Shown here: one piece after another, positions 51,825-61,512 of the stretch
How the letters are laid out: every line of letters begins with the position of its first letter
How positions within the stretch are numbered: the first letter of the stretch is position 1
Assembly (NCBI RefSeq): GCF_006546985.1
Contig: NZ_VATK01000001.1
Coordinates: 310,001 to 374,000, forward strand
Reading direction: 5' to 3'
Source: Bacillus sp. 03113
Lineage (GTDB): Bacteria > Bacillota > Bacilli > Bacillales > Cytobacillaceae
Length of the DNA stretch: 64,000 nt
Made by a program: the position numbers and the translations under genes
The notes under the pieces: generated by a model
The model's database searches: none
What the model saw: only the letters and a program-made list of their open reading frames with translations
What the model was told of the DNA's origin: nothing

Positions 51825-54653
51825 TTAAAAAAGATGAACCAGATCGCGGAGCTCATCTGTAGAAAGCTTGGTAATCCAGTTTTCACTTTGGATAATTTGG
51901 TCATTGAGAGATTGCTTTTTTTCTAGCATGGCATCGATTTTTTCCTCTAGGGTCCCTGTACAAATGAGCTTATGAACATGAACGAATCGCTTTTGCCCGA
52001 TTCGATAGGCACGGTCCGTTGCTTGGTTTTCCACAGCAGGATTCCACCAACGGTCATAATGAATGACGTGATTTGCGGCTGTTAAATTCAAGCCAGTTCC
52101 TCCAGCTTTTAAGGATAAGAGGAAAATAGGGAATTCTTGATTTTGAAAGCGATGAATCATTCGATCTCGTTCCTGCTTCGGAACGCTTCCATTTAGAAAG
52201 GGTACTTGTATATTAAATTGATCTTTCGCCATTTTTTGAATCATTTGCCCCATCTCAATGTATTGAGTAAAAATTAAGCAGCTCTCTTTTTGTTCAAGAA
52301 CAGCTTTCAAAAGCTCATTTAATTTTTCAAGCTTAGTGGAACGAGTGAGTAAATGTGTCGGCTTCTCTTCCTTTAAGTAAAGAGAGGGATGGTTGCATAG
52401 CTGCTTTAACCTGCTTAGCATTTGCAGAACAAGTCCTTTTCGCTCAAAAGTGGTTAGCTTTTCAATTGAGTCAAACGTATCGCGCACGACTTGCTCATAT
52501 AAGGATGCTTGTTCAGCAGTTAGTGGGCAGTATTCCTTTTGCTCAAGTTTGTCCGGCAGGTTTAATGAGACATCTTCATCCTTTTTCGTTCTTCTTAACA
52601 AAAATGGTCGGATTAACGTCTGTAGCTTCTGAATTTGCTCTTTTTCATCCTCTTTCTCGATTGGAAGGACAAATCGTCTTTGGAATTGACCAAGGCTTCC
52701 TAAATAACCATGATTCGTAAAATCAAAAATGGACCATAATTCAGTCAGTCGATTTTCCATTGGAGTTCCTGTTAACGCGATATGATGAAGCCCTTTCAAC
52801 TTACGAACCGCACGGGATTGCTTTGTATGAGCATTCTTAATATTTTGTGCTTCATCGATTGCGACTGTACTCCAGGTTATTTTTTCCATATCTTCAAGAT
52901 CTAAATGTGTCAGGCCATAGGAGGTTAATACGATATCAGAGTTAGCAACCTGCTCAGCAAAGGCATCTTCCTTCAATCGATTTGCTCCGTAATGAAGATA
53001 CACGGTTAAATTAGGTGCAAACCGCTCCACTTCCTTTTGCCAGTTCCCAAGAACAGAAGTCGGACAAATAATTAAAGCAGGTCCAGCATTTTCCTGCTCC
53101 TTAACCTTTAAAAGATAAGATATAAGCTGAATGGTTTTTCCAAGTCCCATATCATCCGCTAAGCAGGCTCCAAATCGATAATTTCGTAAAAATAAGAGCC
53201 AGCTCATTCCAAGCTGTTGATATGGCCTGAGCTCACCTTGAAAGCTAGTTGAAACGGTTTCTAAAGGGAGCTCATTCACCTTTTTAAGCTTGTGAATCAT
53301 TTGCTTCCATTGTCGATTTAATTCAATTTGAATTTTGGCAAAAGCTCTAGGGTTTTCAATAGCGTCTGACTCATCATTTTCTGCAGCGATTAGCTCTTGT
53401 TCGATAATGTCTCGAACATGTAAGCCTTCTTTTTCCGCTTTTATCATTAATTGTTGGATCTGATGGATAAAGGCAGGATCGAGCTTGATCCATCGACCGC
53501 GAATTTGAATGAGGCGCCTTTTTTCTTCAACCATTTTTTTGAACTCTTCCTCTGATAGATCGACTCCATTCATGGAAAAGCGCCAATCATATTCAAGCAT
53601 TGCCTGAAGACCGACAAACGAGCGTCGGTGACTGTTGCTGCTTTTTACACGAGCTTTCATTTTTAAGCTGGCACTTTTCATCGCCTGCCACCAGGATGGA
53701 AGAAGAATATCAACACCTAATGCCAATAGTGTTTCACTTGCCTCGGTTAAAAAGATCCATGCTTCTTCTTCTGTTAGTTGATTCGCAATGCCCTTTTTTC
53801 CCTTTAACCACGGAAATAGCTGAATCCATTTTTCCTGTTCAAGGTCAATTTTATGCTCAAAGCTTCGCCATTTAGAAGGAAAACTCGCTGTATCCTGATG
53901 ATCAATTAAACGATCAGGCTTATTTTTGTCACGTAAGAAAAGTTCTAAGCTCCAAGGCTGATCGATATCAGGAGGCTCCTCTAATTTAATGCCTAATGTA
54001 AAAGGAGTTGAGTTCTCCTTTAATCCAATCCATTCAAGCCAACTGTCTTCGTCAAAAAAGGAAGCTAGTGTTTTGGAAGGCAATTCTTGTTTTTTTAAGG
54101 AAGCAAGCTTATCTCCAAATCTATTTTTCATTTCTTCATCTTGATTCATATAAGATTCGACAGAATGATTGAACCATTCTTGTACGAATTGTTTATTTGT
54201 TATGCTCCCGCTATTTGTTTGAAGATTTTCCTCCCAAAAGTCAGCATTGAATTCATTCATCACTCGTTCTGGCAAAGTCCACTGGAATTCATTATTTTCC
54301 CAAGAAGCAAAATCAGGGACCCATTCATGGCGATGCATGGAGTCAAGGACCGTATGAGCAGACGCTAAACAAATTTGTGAGGTTTCATCCCAATCCCAAT
54401 CGATCAATCGGTTAAATCTCTCTTTTCCAAAAAGGGTGACAAGCTGCCAGCCATCGATCAACACACCTTCAAGGCCATTCACAATTTTCGTTTCAAGCAT
54501 AGTGCCAAAATAACTTTCATCATGCCGATTAAAAAAGAGGTATTTCCATTCATCTGGCGGTAAAATGTGATCATCGTTTCTTTTAACCATGATTAAATAT
54601 TGATTTTGTTCGACGTTTGTCACATGTATTTTTAAATATCTACTTTTAAGCAT
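51825..54653 (-). CDS. ywqA: SNF2-family helicase YwqA
   Basis: Swi2/Snf2 ATPase of about 942 residues. The N-terminal half (about 1-440) is family-specific; the C-terminal half holds the motor: motif I ADDMGLGKTIQLISYL (about 493-508), motif II DEAQ in AIDEAQNIKNAHTK (about 598), ALTGTPMENRLTELWSIFDF, and motifs V-VI in LKAGGTGLNLTAANHVIHYDRWWNPAVENQATDRAYRIGQ. The frame extends to 54692, but ATG 54653 has GGAGG eleven bases upstream. It is followed upstream on the same strand by ywqB, as in B. subtilis; such pairs are often predicted to act in nucleic acid repair or remodelling, without proof. Confidence 0.92.
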   Translation of the reverse strand: MLKSRYLKIHVTNVEQNQYLIMVKRNDDHILPPDEWKYLFFNRHDESYFGTMLETKIVNGLEGVLIDGWQLVTLFGKERFNRLIDWDWDETSQICLASAHTVLDSMHRHEWVPDFASWENNEFQWTLPERVMNEFNADFWEENLQTNSGSITNKQFVQEWFNHSVESYMNQDEEMKNRFGDKLASLKKQELPSKTLASFFDEDSWLEWIGLKENSTPFTLGIKLEEPPDIDQPWSLELFLRDKNKPDRLIDHQDTASFPSKWRSFEHKIDLEQEKWIQLFPWLKGKKGIANQLTEEEAWIFLTEASETLLALGVDILLPSWWQAMKSASLKMKARVKSSNSHRRSFVGLQAMLEYDWRFSMNGVDLSEEEFKKMVEEKRRLIQIRGRWIKLDPAFIHQIQQLMIKAEKEGLHVRDIIEQELIAAENDESDAIENPRAFAKIQIELNRQWKQMIHKLKKVNELPLETVSTSFQGELRPYQQLGMSWLLFLRNYRFGACLADDMGLGKTIQLISYLLKVKEQENAGPALIICPTSVLGNWQKEVERFAPNLTVYLHYGANRLKEDAFAEQVANSDIVLTSYGLTHLDLEDMEKITWSTVAIDEAQNIKNAHTKQSRAVRKLKGLHHIALTGTPMENRLTELWSIFDFTNHGYLGSLGQFQRRFVLPIEKEDEKEQIQKLQTLIRPFLLRRTKKDEDVSLNLPDKLEQKEYCPLTAEQASLYEQVVRDTFDSIEKLTTFERKGLVLQMLSRLKQLCNHPSLYLKEEKPTHLLTRSTKLEKLNELLKAVLEQKESCLIFTQYIEMGQMIQKMAKDQFNIQVPFLNGSVPKQERDRMIHRFQNQEFPIFLLSLKAGGTGLNLTAANHVIHYDRWWNPAVENQATDRAYRIGQKRFVHVHKLICTGTLEEKIDAMLEKKQSLNDQIIQSENWITKLSTDELRDLVHLF

Positions 54654-54733
54654 GAATAAGCTTACCTCCAAGTACAGTGAAAAACTGCGCAAATCAAGAT
54701 TTGTTCCTTGCTTCGTTATTGGTTTTCTAATTG

Positions 54734-54811
54734 CCTAGCTCCGACGTACAGGACGTACTAGTGCCGATGAAGACATAAGGCACTAGTACGTCCTTAATCG
54801 GCCACTTTTCT
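54734..54811 (-). repeat. Modular intergenic repeat R13 (short)
   Basis: CTAGCTCCGACGTACAGGAC, GTGCCGATGAAGACATAAGG, CACTAGTACGTCC, AATCGGCCACTTTTCTA. This is the GCCGAT module alone, with arms. Its edge supplies the TAG stop of ywqB on the minus strand. Confidence 0.85.
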
Positions 54812-56432
54812 ATTCTTCTTTAATGATCTTACCTCTTTTGCATTCCTCATGAAAGGCGCGAAGGCGCTTTGTACGATCTATAAGCGTTTTAATATATTGA
54901 TCCCAATCTGTTTGCCGTTTTAATTTTTTATATAAGGTACGAAGCTTTTTCATTTCTTTTACAGCGGTACGGTAATGTTCGCGATTCTTCATATTAATAT
55001 GCTCTTGTATAGATTGATGGTATAGTGGAAGCAAAATTTCGGGATCTTCATTTTGCAGATGCTTAATTCGATCGTTCGGCAGCATCTCCATGTCTAAGCC
55101 AATATAGGTCTGAAGCTCTAACCATTTATCAAAAATACCTTGATTAAAAAGAAAATATTCGTATTCTCCATAGCTATAAGGCAATGTTTGTACAAGAGCT
55201 TTTTCAAACAAGTCCAACCGTTTTCTTTCATGACAGTAAGGAGCGATCGTTTTCAAAGCTAAATTTGTAAAATCAAGACTTGAATCATAATGTTGCTGCT
55301 TTGCCAAAAAACCCTTTAAAGATTGGATGAATACTTGAATATAAAGTTCCATTCGTTTCCAATCCTTATGGGAGGATAATTGATTTAACCAGTATAAAAG
55401 AAAAGCAGCCATGTTTTCATCGGTTGTTTGAATTAGTTTTAATGCTGCTCGATCCTCTTGAAGCAAGAAATGTAGGTGGGTCTTTCCAATTTGAACAGAC
55501 AAGCTTTTTTCCGAAAGCATTTCAAGTTTTTTTAGCTCTTCTTCACGCCACTCATTCCGATTAAATAACTGTGTCCATAATATTCGGTACACTTCAATGC
55601 ACTCGAACCCAATTTTCGAATCCAGCAATAGCAAATGAGTGGAATCCTTTTTTAATTGATCAATAAATTGATCAAAGGCGAATGGAAGAGAGTGAACAGT
55701 AAGACGATCTAAAATATCGCTAATATCATCGGCTAGTCCTTGAAATAGATGACGGTAATAATGGTTAATGGTTTTTTCTTCATGCCTGCATTGAATGCTT
55801 AGTTCTGCAAGTTTTTGAAAGGAGAATATACTTGCGATTAGTAAATAAAGCAGCTTCCATTCCTTCTTAAGTGGTTCATTTGCTTTAATTTTTCTTCCAT
55901 AAATACGAAAGAGCTCTGGGATTAGATGAGGCTTAGGCTCACCGTGACCCGTCATGATTTTATCAAAGCTCTGATTGAAATCGTCCGTCCAGGCTTCATA
56001 AGAATGCTGCAATCGACCTGATGTTTTCAATAAATCCTTTGCTTTTTGAATCCCTAATGCCCTAGCAGCTTGCTTTTCTTTTTGTGGTTCTCGAAAGCCT
56101 TCGAGCCAAGAAGCTACACTTCCTCTTTGAGAAGAGAGCAGATAAAAAAATACAGCAAGCATATGCCGGCAAAAGCCTTCTGCTGGGCAGGTGCATTCAC
56201 TCATATTAATAAAATTTAAATCCAATGATACCTTCACTGGTGTAACGTCCTGAACTGTAGCAGTAACGAGATCATCTCCAAATTTTACTTGAGAAACGAG
56301 TCCTTGCTGATACAACAGAAGCCCTTTTTGAACCAAGCTTGCATCCTTTGTTTGATCAGGCTGCAAATGCTCCTTCAATGAGTTACTTACAAACTCTAAA
56401 GACTCCCAATATCTTTCTGGGATCACAATCAC
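54810..56432 (-). CDS. ywqB: SWIM zinc-finger protein YwqB
   Basis: A 540-residue protein with a SWIM zinc-finger (about residues 65-90): CTCPAEGFCRHMLAVFFYL gives the CxC...CxH ligands. SWIM domains bind DNA or protein partners and often accompany SNF2 ATPases, as here with ywqA just downstream. The rest is helical and unassigned. The start is GTG 56432 on the minus strand, about eight bases after GGAGGG. The TAG stop comes from repeat R13. Intergenic spacing to ywqA is about 150 bases, filled by that repeat. Confidence 0.88.
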   Translation of the reverse strand: MIVIPERYWESLEFVSNSLKEHLQPDQTKDASLVQKGLLLYQQGLVSQVKFGDDLVTATVQDVTPVKVSLDLNFINMSECTCPAEGFCRHMLAVFFYLLSSQRGSVASWLEGFREPQKEKQAARALGIQKAKDLLKTSGRLQHSYEAWTDDFNQSFDKIMTGHGEPKPHLIPELFRIYGRKIKANEPLKKEWKLLYLLIASIFSFQKLAELSIQCRHEEKTINHYYRHLFQGLADDISDILDRLTVHSLPFAFDQFIDQLKKDSTHLLLLDSKIGFECIEVYRILWTQLFNRNEWREEELKKLEMLSEKSLSVQIGKTHLHFLLQEDRAALKLIQTTDENMAAFLLYWLNQLSSHKDWKRMELYIQVFIQSLKGFLAKQQHYDSSLDFTNLALKTIAPYCHERKRLDLFEKALVQTLPYSYGEYEYFLFNQGIFDKWLELQTYIGLDMEMLPNDRIKHLQNEDPEILLPLYHQSIQEHINMKNREHYRTAVKEMKKLRTLYKKLKRQTDWDQYIKTLIDRTKRLRAFHEECKRGKIIKEE

Positions 56433-56724
56433 GAAAACATCCCTCCGGCTGGCAGCTAGCGCTAACCTATCTATTCAAAAATTTATTACCTTCTTTTTTC
56501 AAAAAACCTCATTCCTTTTATTATAGCTTGTAGCTGTCTCCTCTACCACTTTTTTTGGAATAGGATGATAGCAGCAAGTAAAAAGAGTAACTATTTTGAT
56601 CTGTAATAGGCATAGGTAGTAGTAAAGCAGGAAATTATCGACAAAATCAGCTCATGCCTGTCACACTTTGTGCATTTGCGGTAAAATAGAGAGATGAAAT
56701 TGTGTTCTATTGGAGGATTTTAGG

Positions 56725-57387
56725 ATGAGTTATCAAGTTCAGCTGTTAAAAGGGCTTTTTAAGCCTTACAGTTCTTCTTATCAATTACGAAAAGCAGAGA
56801 TGATGAGTGGTTTTTGGAAAAAATTTATCGTCCTCCTTTTATTAAGTGGTCTAATTCACGGAATTAGTGCTTATTTTGGAATAAATAATGAGCTCTTATC
56901 AAAGGAGCTAGATTCTATCACACTAAAAGAGTTTGAAGCACATAAAATACTTTTTGCTGCTGGTCAAGTTTTATGGGGATTGATTGTGTCAGTAATGAGT
57001 ATATACATACCGGCATTATTCTATTGGGTATTCACCGATATAGAATGGAGAAAAATGGTCGTCATTCAGCTTTTTGTTTTGCTGATCCTGCTTCTCGAAA
57101 AATTATCACAAATACCGATAAGCCTATTGCTCGGTTTGCCGGACATATCATCTCCATTTTCATTTGGAATCATCGCACAAATTATAACAAAAAACGAATT
57201 TTTGCATGAGCTTCTCGCTCAGATTACGCTATTCAAAATATGGATGATGGTGATTCAGTACAAATATATACAAGCTATGTCAGATAGAAATTCAAAGCTC
57301 ACAGTGTTATTGGTTATATTAGTGAACCTTTTTTTTATATTCGTCATCACCTTCTTCCATCTATTACAGCTGGAAAAATTGCTATAA
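56725..57387 (+). CDS. Yip1-domain membrane protein
   Basis: A 220-residue protein with about five membrane helices and a cytoplasmic N-terminus, resembling Yip1/YknW-type proteins. ATG 56725 follows TGGAGGA; TTG 56710 is in frame but has no ribosome site. It lies 13 bases before a membrane fusion protein gene. In B. subtilis YknW (Yip1) works with YknX (fusion protein), YknY (ATPase) and YknZ (permease) against the SdpC toxin; here only the first two are present. Function is inferred from that pairing. The family call is moderately sure. Confidence 0.65.
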   Translation: MSYQVQLLKGLFKPYSSSYQLRKAEMMSGFWKKFIVLLLLSGLIHGISAYFGINNELLSKELDSITLKEFEAHKILFAAGQVLWGLIVSVMSIYIPALFYWVFTDIEWRKMVVIQLFVLLILLLEKLSQIPISLLLGLPDISSPFSFGIIAQIITKNEFLHELLAQITLFKIWMMVIQYKYIQAMSDRNSKLTVLLVILVNLFFIFVITFFHLLQLEKLL

Positions 57388-57400
57388 GGGGGAGAAGTAG

Positions 57401-58678
57401 ATGAAATGGAAAAACATTGCAATTAGTCTAGTAATCTTGTTATTTTTAGGCGTTAATCTTTTTTTATTCATAAAAGAAAATAATAAGATCAAGCAATCCT
57501 TTTATATAAAGAGTTGGACATCGGTAAAACAGCAACGGTTGTTAGAAACTTTTCCTACAACGGCTGTTGCAATACCTGCAGAAAAGCAAAGCATTTATTT
57601 TGATTCAAAAAATGGTGCCTTTAAAGACTTTCTTGTGCAAAAAGGGGAAGAGGTGGATGAAGGCACACCATTATTTGAGTATTCTGCTGCAAGTATTGAA
57701 CAAAGACAAAAACAGCTGCAAGCAGATCTATCAGAGCTAGAACAAGAGTTAACGAGTATGGAAACCAATATTGATCGTTTATACGAACTTCAGTCAACAA
57801 TCGAATCAGATAGCTATTCAGAAGAAGACCTTTCATCTTATTTGAGCGAGGATGAAGATAGCGAAGATGTATCTTCCATCCTAACACAAAGCACTCCATC
57901 AGATTCGTCTAGCAAGGTTTTAAGTGTATCAATTGAACAAGATATTTATGAAAAAGAACAGCAAAAAGAAAAAATAGAAGCAAAAATAGCAAAATATGAA
58001 GAGTTATTGAGTGGTGCAGATGAAGATTTATCCAATCTGGCAGTTGAAAGTGAATTGTCTGGAATCGTTCAAGAGATGAAAGAGGATTTGAATAATCCTG
58101 TTATTACAATTGTATCCAAAGAACAAAAGCTAGAGGGGACATTAAGCGAGTATAATAGACCGAAGATTGTGGAAGGAATGAATGTTCTCGTAACCTATGA
58201 AAATAACAAACAAATAAAAGGAACGATAGAGCAGGTTTCGAAAACTCCCGTTCAAAAACCAAACGTCAAAAAGGAAAGTAAGTATCCATTTACAGTACTG
58301 TTAGAGGATCAACGGGATAATCTCGTTCAAGGAACACATCTTGGAATCAAAATCATTACGAATGAAGTGGATGATGCGATAACGATTCCAGCAGAAAGTA
58401 TGAAAAAGGAAAATAAGAACCATCTCGTTTATGTTTTAAAAAGCGGTAAGGTGGAGAAAAGAAAGATTGAAACAGGAATGACACTGAAAAAAGTGCAGCA
58501 AGTATCCAAAGGCGTAAAACAAGATGAAAAAATTGTTCATACAATGCCAATCTCAGTGAAAGATGATCATCCGTTTTTTACAAAATTAAAGATTAAACAA
58601 TGGGATAAAAAAACAGTCAAATCCTTATCGAAAAAACAAATAGCGATCTTAATAGGAAAAGGATTTTTAGCTAAGTAA
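57401..58678 (+). CDS. Membrane fusion protein (HlyD/YknX type)
   Basis: A 425-residue protein: N-terminal membrane anchor (about 5-24), a split biotinyl-lipoyl-like domain (about 55-95 with VQKGEEVDEGTPLFEY, and about 215-235), a coiled-coil hairpin (about 95-210) and a beta-barrel domain (about 240-345 with VLVTYENNKQIKGTIEQVSKTP and GTHLGIKI). The coiled coil contains an acidic-serine insertion (about 135-170). AAGGGGGAGAAG precedes ATG 57401. It is paired with the Yip1 gene, but no ATPase or permease lies nearby. Partner unknown. Confidence 0.82.
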   Translation: MKWKNIAISLVILLFLGVNLFLFIKENNKIKQSFYIKSWTSVKQQRLLETFPTTAVAIPAEKQSIYFDSKNGAFKDFLVQKGEEVDEGTPLFEYSAASIEQRQKQLQADLSELEQELTSMETNIDRLYELQSTIESDSYSEEDLSSYLSEDEDSEDVSSILTQSTPSDSSSKVLSVSIEQDIYEKEQQKEKIEAKIAKYEELLSGADEDLSNLAVESELSGIVQEMKEDLNNPVITIVSKEQKLEGTLSEYNRPKIVEGMNVLVTYENNKQIKGTIEQVSKTPVQKPNVKKESKYPFTVLLEDQRDNLVQGTHLGIKIITNEVDDAITIPAESMKKENKNHLVYVLKSGKVEKRKIETGMTLKKVQQVSKGVKQDEKIVHTMPISVKDDHPFFTKLKIKQWDKKTVKSLSKKQIAILIGKGFLAK

Positions 58679-58691
58679 TGTTGTAAAACCA

Positions 58692-58728
58692 AAAAACCCT
58701 TGTGAATTTGACTTCACAAGGGTTTTTT
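58692..58728. terminator. Bidirectional terminator
   Basis: AACCCTTGTGAA pairs with TTCACAAGGGTT, with A-run and T-run on either side, between convergent genes. Confidence 0.9.
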
Positions 58729-58786
58729 ATCTATTTATTGGAACAATATTACATAAATGAGCATAGAATGACAATGCATAAGAAGA

Positions 58787-59641
58787 TTAAGAATTAGCAA
58801 TTCCGATAAATATGCCGCCTGAAATAATTAATATACTAGCAGCCGTTGCATATACTAACTGGCGTTTCGTTTTCTTTTCACCTAAGAAAATGATACTGCC
58901 GAAGATTGAAATGATAATCCCCATTTGTGATAAAGAAAAGCTCGTTGCAACCCCTAAACGTGATTGGGACATAAATAGAAATAAATTTCCAGCCGCCCAT
59001 ATTAATCCAGGAAGGATATTTCTTACCATATATTTATTAAAAGGTTTGTGCTTATACGTAATGATTAATCCACCAATCAACATTCCGATCGCTTGTGGAA
59101 ATAAAGCAGTCCACCCATCAATATGGAAAATTCTTGCAACGACGACATAAATTAAAAAGCCACAACTTGAGATTGCTAAAGTGACGACTCCTTTTTTAAA
59201 ATGTCCAGGATTGGCTGCTTCTTGGTGTTTTCCATCTAAAGTCGTTAGAAAAACACCGACTAGAATACAAAGAATGGCAATTGAACCTAATAAAAACGTT
59301 TGCAAAGTACTCCATTCTTTAAAAACAATGACTCCAAAAAGAGCAGTTGAAACTAATTGCATTCCTGTTGATATGGGCATTGATTTAGATACACCGAGAT
59401 AAGGAACACTTTTAAATTGATTACTTTGGCCGATAGACCAAAAAAGTCCAGATACAATTCCAACAATAATAAGAGTAGGAGTCAACTCAGGTTTAACAAT
59501 AAGAAATTGAACAAATGATAGTATTAATGCTCCGAAAACCGTCCCTAATGTTTGATTGTAAGGACCTCCACCCATTTTCATGCTAACTAAAATCATACTT
59601 CCCCAAGATAAAGAAGGAAGGATTCCTAATAGTATGTCCAT
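58787..59641 (-). CDS. GRP-family sugar transporter (GlcU-like)
   Basis: Ten-helix membrane protein of the glucose/ribose porter family, 284 residues. It begins MDILLGILPSLSWGSMILVSMKMGGGPYNQTLGTVFGA and contains FWSIGQSNQFKSVPYLGVSKSMPISTGMQLV, as in B. subtilis GlcU (glucose uptake). Substrate may be glucose or ribose; because it lies downstream of a sucrose locus, taking up or handling the released hexose is a fair inference. It has its own upstream region with two LacI-type operators and is separated from sacA by a terminator. Confidence 0.87.
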   Translation of the reverse strand: MDILLGILPSLSWGSMILVSMKMGGGPYNQTLGTVFGALILSFVQFLIVKPELTPTLIIVGIVSGLFWSIGQSNQFKSVPYLGVSKSMPISTGMQLVSTALFGVIVFKEWSTLQTFLLGSIAILCILVGVFLTTLDGKHQEAANPGHFKKGVVTLAISSCGFLIYVVVARIFHIDGWTALFPQAIGMLIGGLIITYKHKPFNKYMVRNILPGLIWAAGNLFLFMSQSRLGVATSFSLSQMGIIISIFGSIIFLGEKKTKRQLVYATAASILIISGGIFIGIANS

Positions 59642-59713
59642 TTTTTGAATAACCTACTTTCTTATGAAAAATTCACCCTGATGCTTATCATATGTAATCG
59701 ATATCAAAAAGAA

Positions 59714-59778
59714 TTAAACGTTTTCATTAGTATGAAAAAATATTGCCTTAAAGAATATTGGTGTTAAACGTTTACATA
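59714..59778 (-). promoter_or_regulatory. Two LacI/CcpA-type operators upstream of the GRP transporter
   Basis: On the minus strand TGAAAACGTTTAAT (59727-59714) and TGTAAACGTTTAACA (59775-59761). Both have the AAACGTTT core of LacI-family sites; the second is a near-perfect palindrome. They resemble cre sites and could bind CcpA or a local repressor. No clear sigma-A promoter was fixed between them. Confidence 0.55.
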
Positions 59779-59914
59779 ATTTAACGATATTATACATACC
59801 TCGCATTCACATTTTTTATTTTAACATGAACTTGCCCTTTTAAGGTAGTGAAAAATTTTTAACAAATGGATATTTTTGTCCAATATATGTCTATATTATA
59901 AAAATCATCATAAA

Positions 59915-59952
59915 AAATAGAGCACCTCCAAAAGAGTGCCCTATTTTTAAAA
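59915..59952. terminator. Terminator downstream of sacA
   Basis: AAATAGAGCAC pairs with GTGCCCTATTT (one A-C mismatch) with T-runs on both strands. Confidence 0.75.
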
Positions 59953-59962
59953 GTATAAAAAA

Positions 59963-60025
59963 GCATAGGTTTTCGGAACTCCGATCCAGTCTTACGTCGC
60001 TAAACGGGCGCTTGCGCTTTTCTTA
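59963..60025 (-). repeat. Fragment of modular repeat (R14)
   Basis: On the minus strand AAGAAAAGCGCAAGCGCCCG, AGCGACGTAAGACTGGATCGG, matching the left part of R5. It begins two bases after the sacA stop; the distal arm is missing. Confidence 0.75.
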
Positions 60026-60026
60026 A

Positions 60027-61499
60027 TTACTTCCAAATATCTTTAAGCTCCCAATAAGTAAAATCTTGAACAAGGACTTCTCCATTATTAGAAAAAAGCT
60101 CAATGCCTAGTCTTTCTTCAGTCGGATAAATTCGGCTTGTCATTGTTTTTTGGCCTTCATTTGCAAACACTTCAATGGAAGAACGATCGAGAAAGATGTG
60201 AAGGTGGAGCTGTTCATTTGCATTCAGTGCTGTACGACGAATTCCATCTTCTTTTTTTCCGCTATTGGAACAATCTAATGTTAATGTTTGCTTTTTGATA
60301 TCGTAGCTTATGATTGTTTCTTCTTGATTAATTCCACGAATTTTCAACCCAACGGTTTCCGAATCAGAGTTTTCTAAGTTAAAGACAGCTTTTATTTCAA
60401 GAAGCTCTTCTTTCGTTTCTACTAAATAACTTCCACTAATAATCTCATTTGTGCATTCAATATGTTCAGCTTGGCGCAATAATTTGAGCTCCTCGACTGG
60501 ATTCATTAATAATTCTTGGTTGGCTCCCAATGTTAATACACGCGGAATGGTTAATGCTCCACTCCAGCCATCCGCTTTTGTAGGCATATTTGATTCCCAC
60601 ATGTCCATCCAGCCAATAGCAATGCGGCGCCCTTTATCATCCAATAAAGTTTGGACAGCATAAAAGTCATGACCATGATCTAATTCAGTAAAGGAACCAT
60701 GTGCAAATGTGTTTGTTTCGTAATCATAATCCCCGATTAAGGAACCTGTTTGGAATAGATTTTGATAGGAATCTCCTTCAGGCTCCATTCCTTGAGGTGA
60801 GAAAAGTAAAACGGACTTTCCATCCAATTCAAAGAAATCTGGACATTCCCACATATATCCTACCGTTCCATCACTTTGCGCAAGTACGCCAATATATTCC
60901 CAGCTGCGTAAGTTAAGAGACCTGTACAGAATAACTCTGCCGACTTTATCCATTGTTGAATTTCCGACCACCATATACCAATGATCCTCGTGCTTCCATA
61001 CTTTTGGGTCACGAAAATGCATAGAGCTATCAGAAGGTGCATTAGCAATGACTGGATTCTCACCGGCTTTTTCAAAATGAATTCCATCCGTACTAACCGC
61101 GATATTTTGATTTTGATAGATAATATCTTTTTCTTTGTCGAGCACATGATGTCCAGTATAAATAAGAGTAAGCTCTCCGTTGTTATCTACAGCACTTCCT
61201 GAAAAACACCCATCCTTATCACAATCATCTCCAGGAGCGAGGGCAACTGGACAATGCTCCCAATGAACAAGGTCTTTGCTCTTTACATGACCCCAATGCA
61301 TCGGTCCCCAATTTTCATCATAAGGATGGTGTTGGTAAAAAGCATGGAATTCTCCATTAAACTGAACCAAGCCATTCGGATCATTCAGCCAATTTGCTGG
61401 TGGCATAATGTGATAGCCTAATCGGTAACGAAGGTTCATTTGTTTGCTTGCTTCTTCTAAATGCTTTTCTGCTTGCTGAATTTTGTTTAACGTAAACAT
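60027..61499 (-). CDS. sacA: GH32 sucrose hydrolase (SacA/invertase)
   Basis: Glycoside hydrolase family 32 beta-fructosidase, 490 residues, without signal peptide, so intracellular. The catalytic nucleophile is Asp40 in WLNDPNG; HFRDPK holds the transition-state Asp and WECPDFF the acid/base Glu. A C-terminal beta-sandwich domain (about 340-490, with DRSSIEVFANEGQ) completes the fold. AGGGGGGAA precedes the ATG. SacA usually hydrolyses sucrose-6-phosphate from a PTS; here the adjacent carrier is a proton symporter, so free sucrose is the more likely substrate. It forms an operon with the symporter (13 bases apart). Confidence 0.93.
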   Translation of the reverse strand: MFTLNKIQQAEKHLEEASKQMNLRYRLGYHIMPPANWLNDPNGLVQFNGEFHAFYQHHPYDENWGPMHWGHVKSKDLVHWEHCPVALAPGDDCDKDGCFSGSAVDNNGELTLIYTGHHVLDKEKDIIYQNQNIAVSTDGIHFEKAGENPVIANAPSDSSMHFRDPKVWKHEDHWYMVVGNSTMDKVGRVILYRSLNLRSWEYIGVLAQSDGTVGYMWECPDFFELDGKSVLLFSPQGMEPEGDSYQNLFQTGSLIGDYDYETNTFAHGSFTELDHGHDFYAVQTLLDDKGRRIAIGWMDMWESNMPTKADGWSGALTIPRVLTLGANQELLMNPVEELKLLRQAEHIECTNEIISGSYLVETKEELLEIKAVFNLENSDSETVGLKIRGINQEETIISYDIKKQTLTLDCSNSGKKEDGIRRTALNANEQLHLHIFLDRSSIEVFANEGQKTMTSRIYPTEERLGIELFSNNGEVLVQDFTYWELKDIWK

Positions 61500-61512
61500 G
61501 TTACATTCCCCC

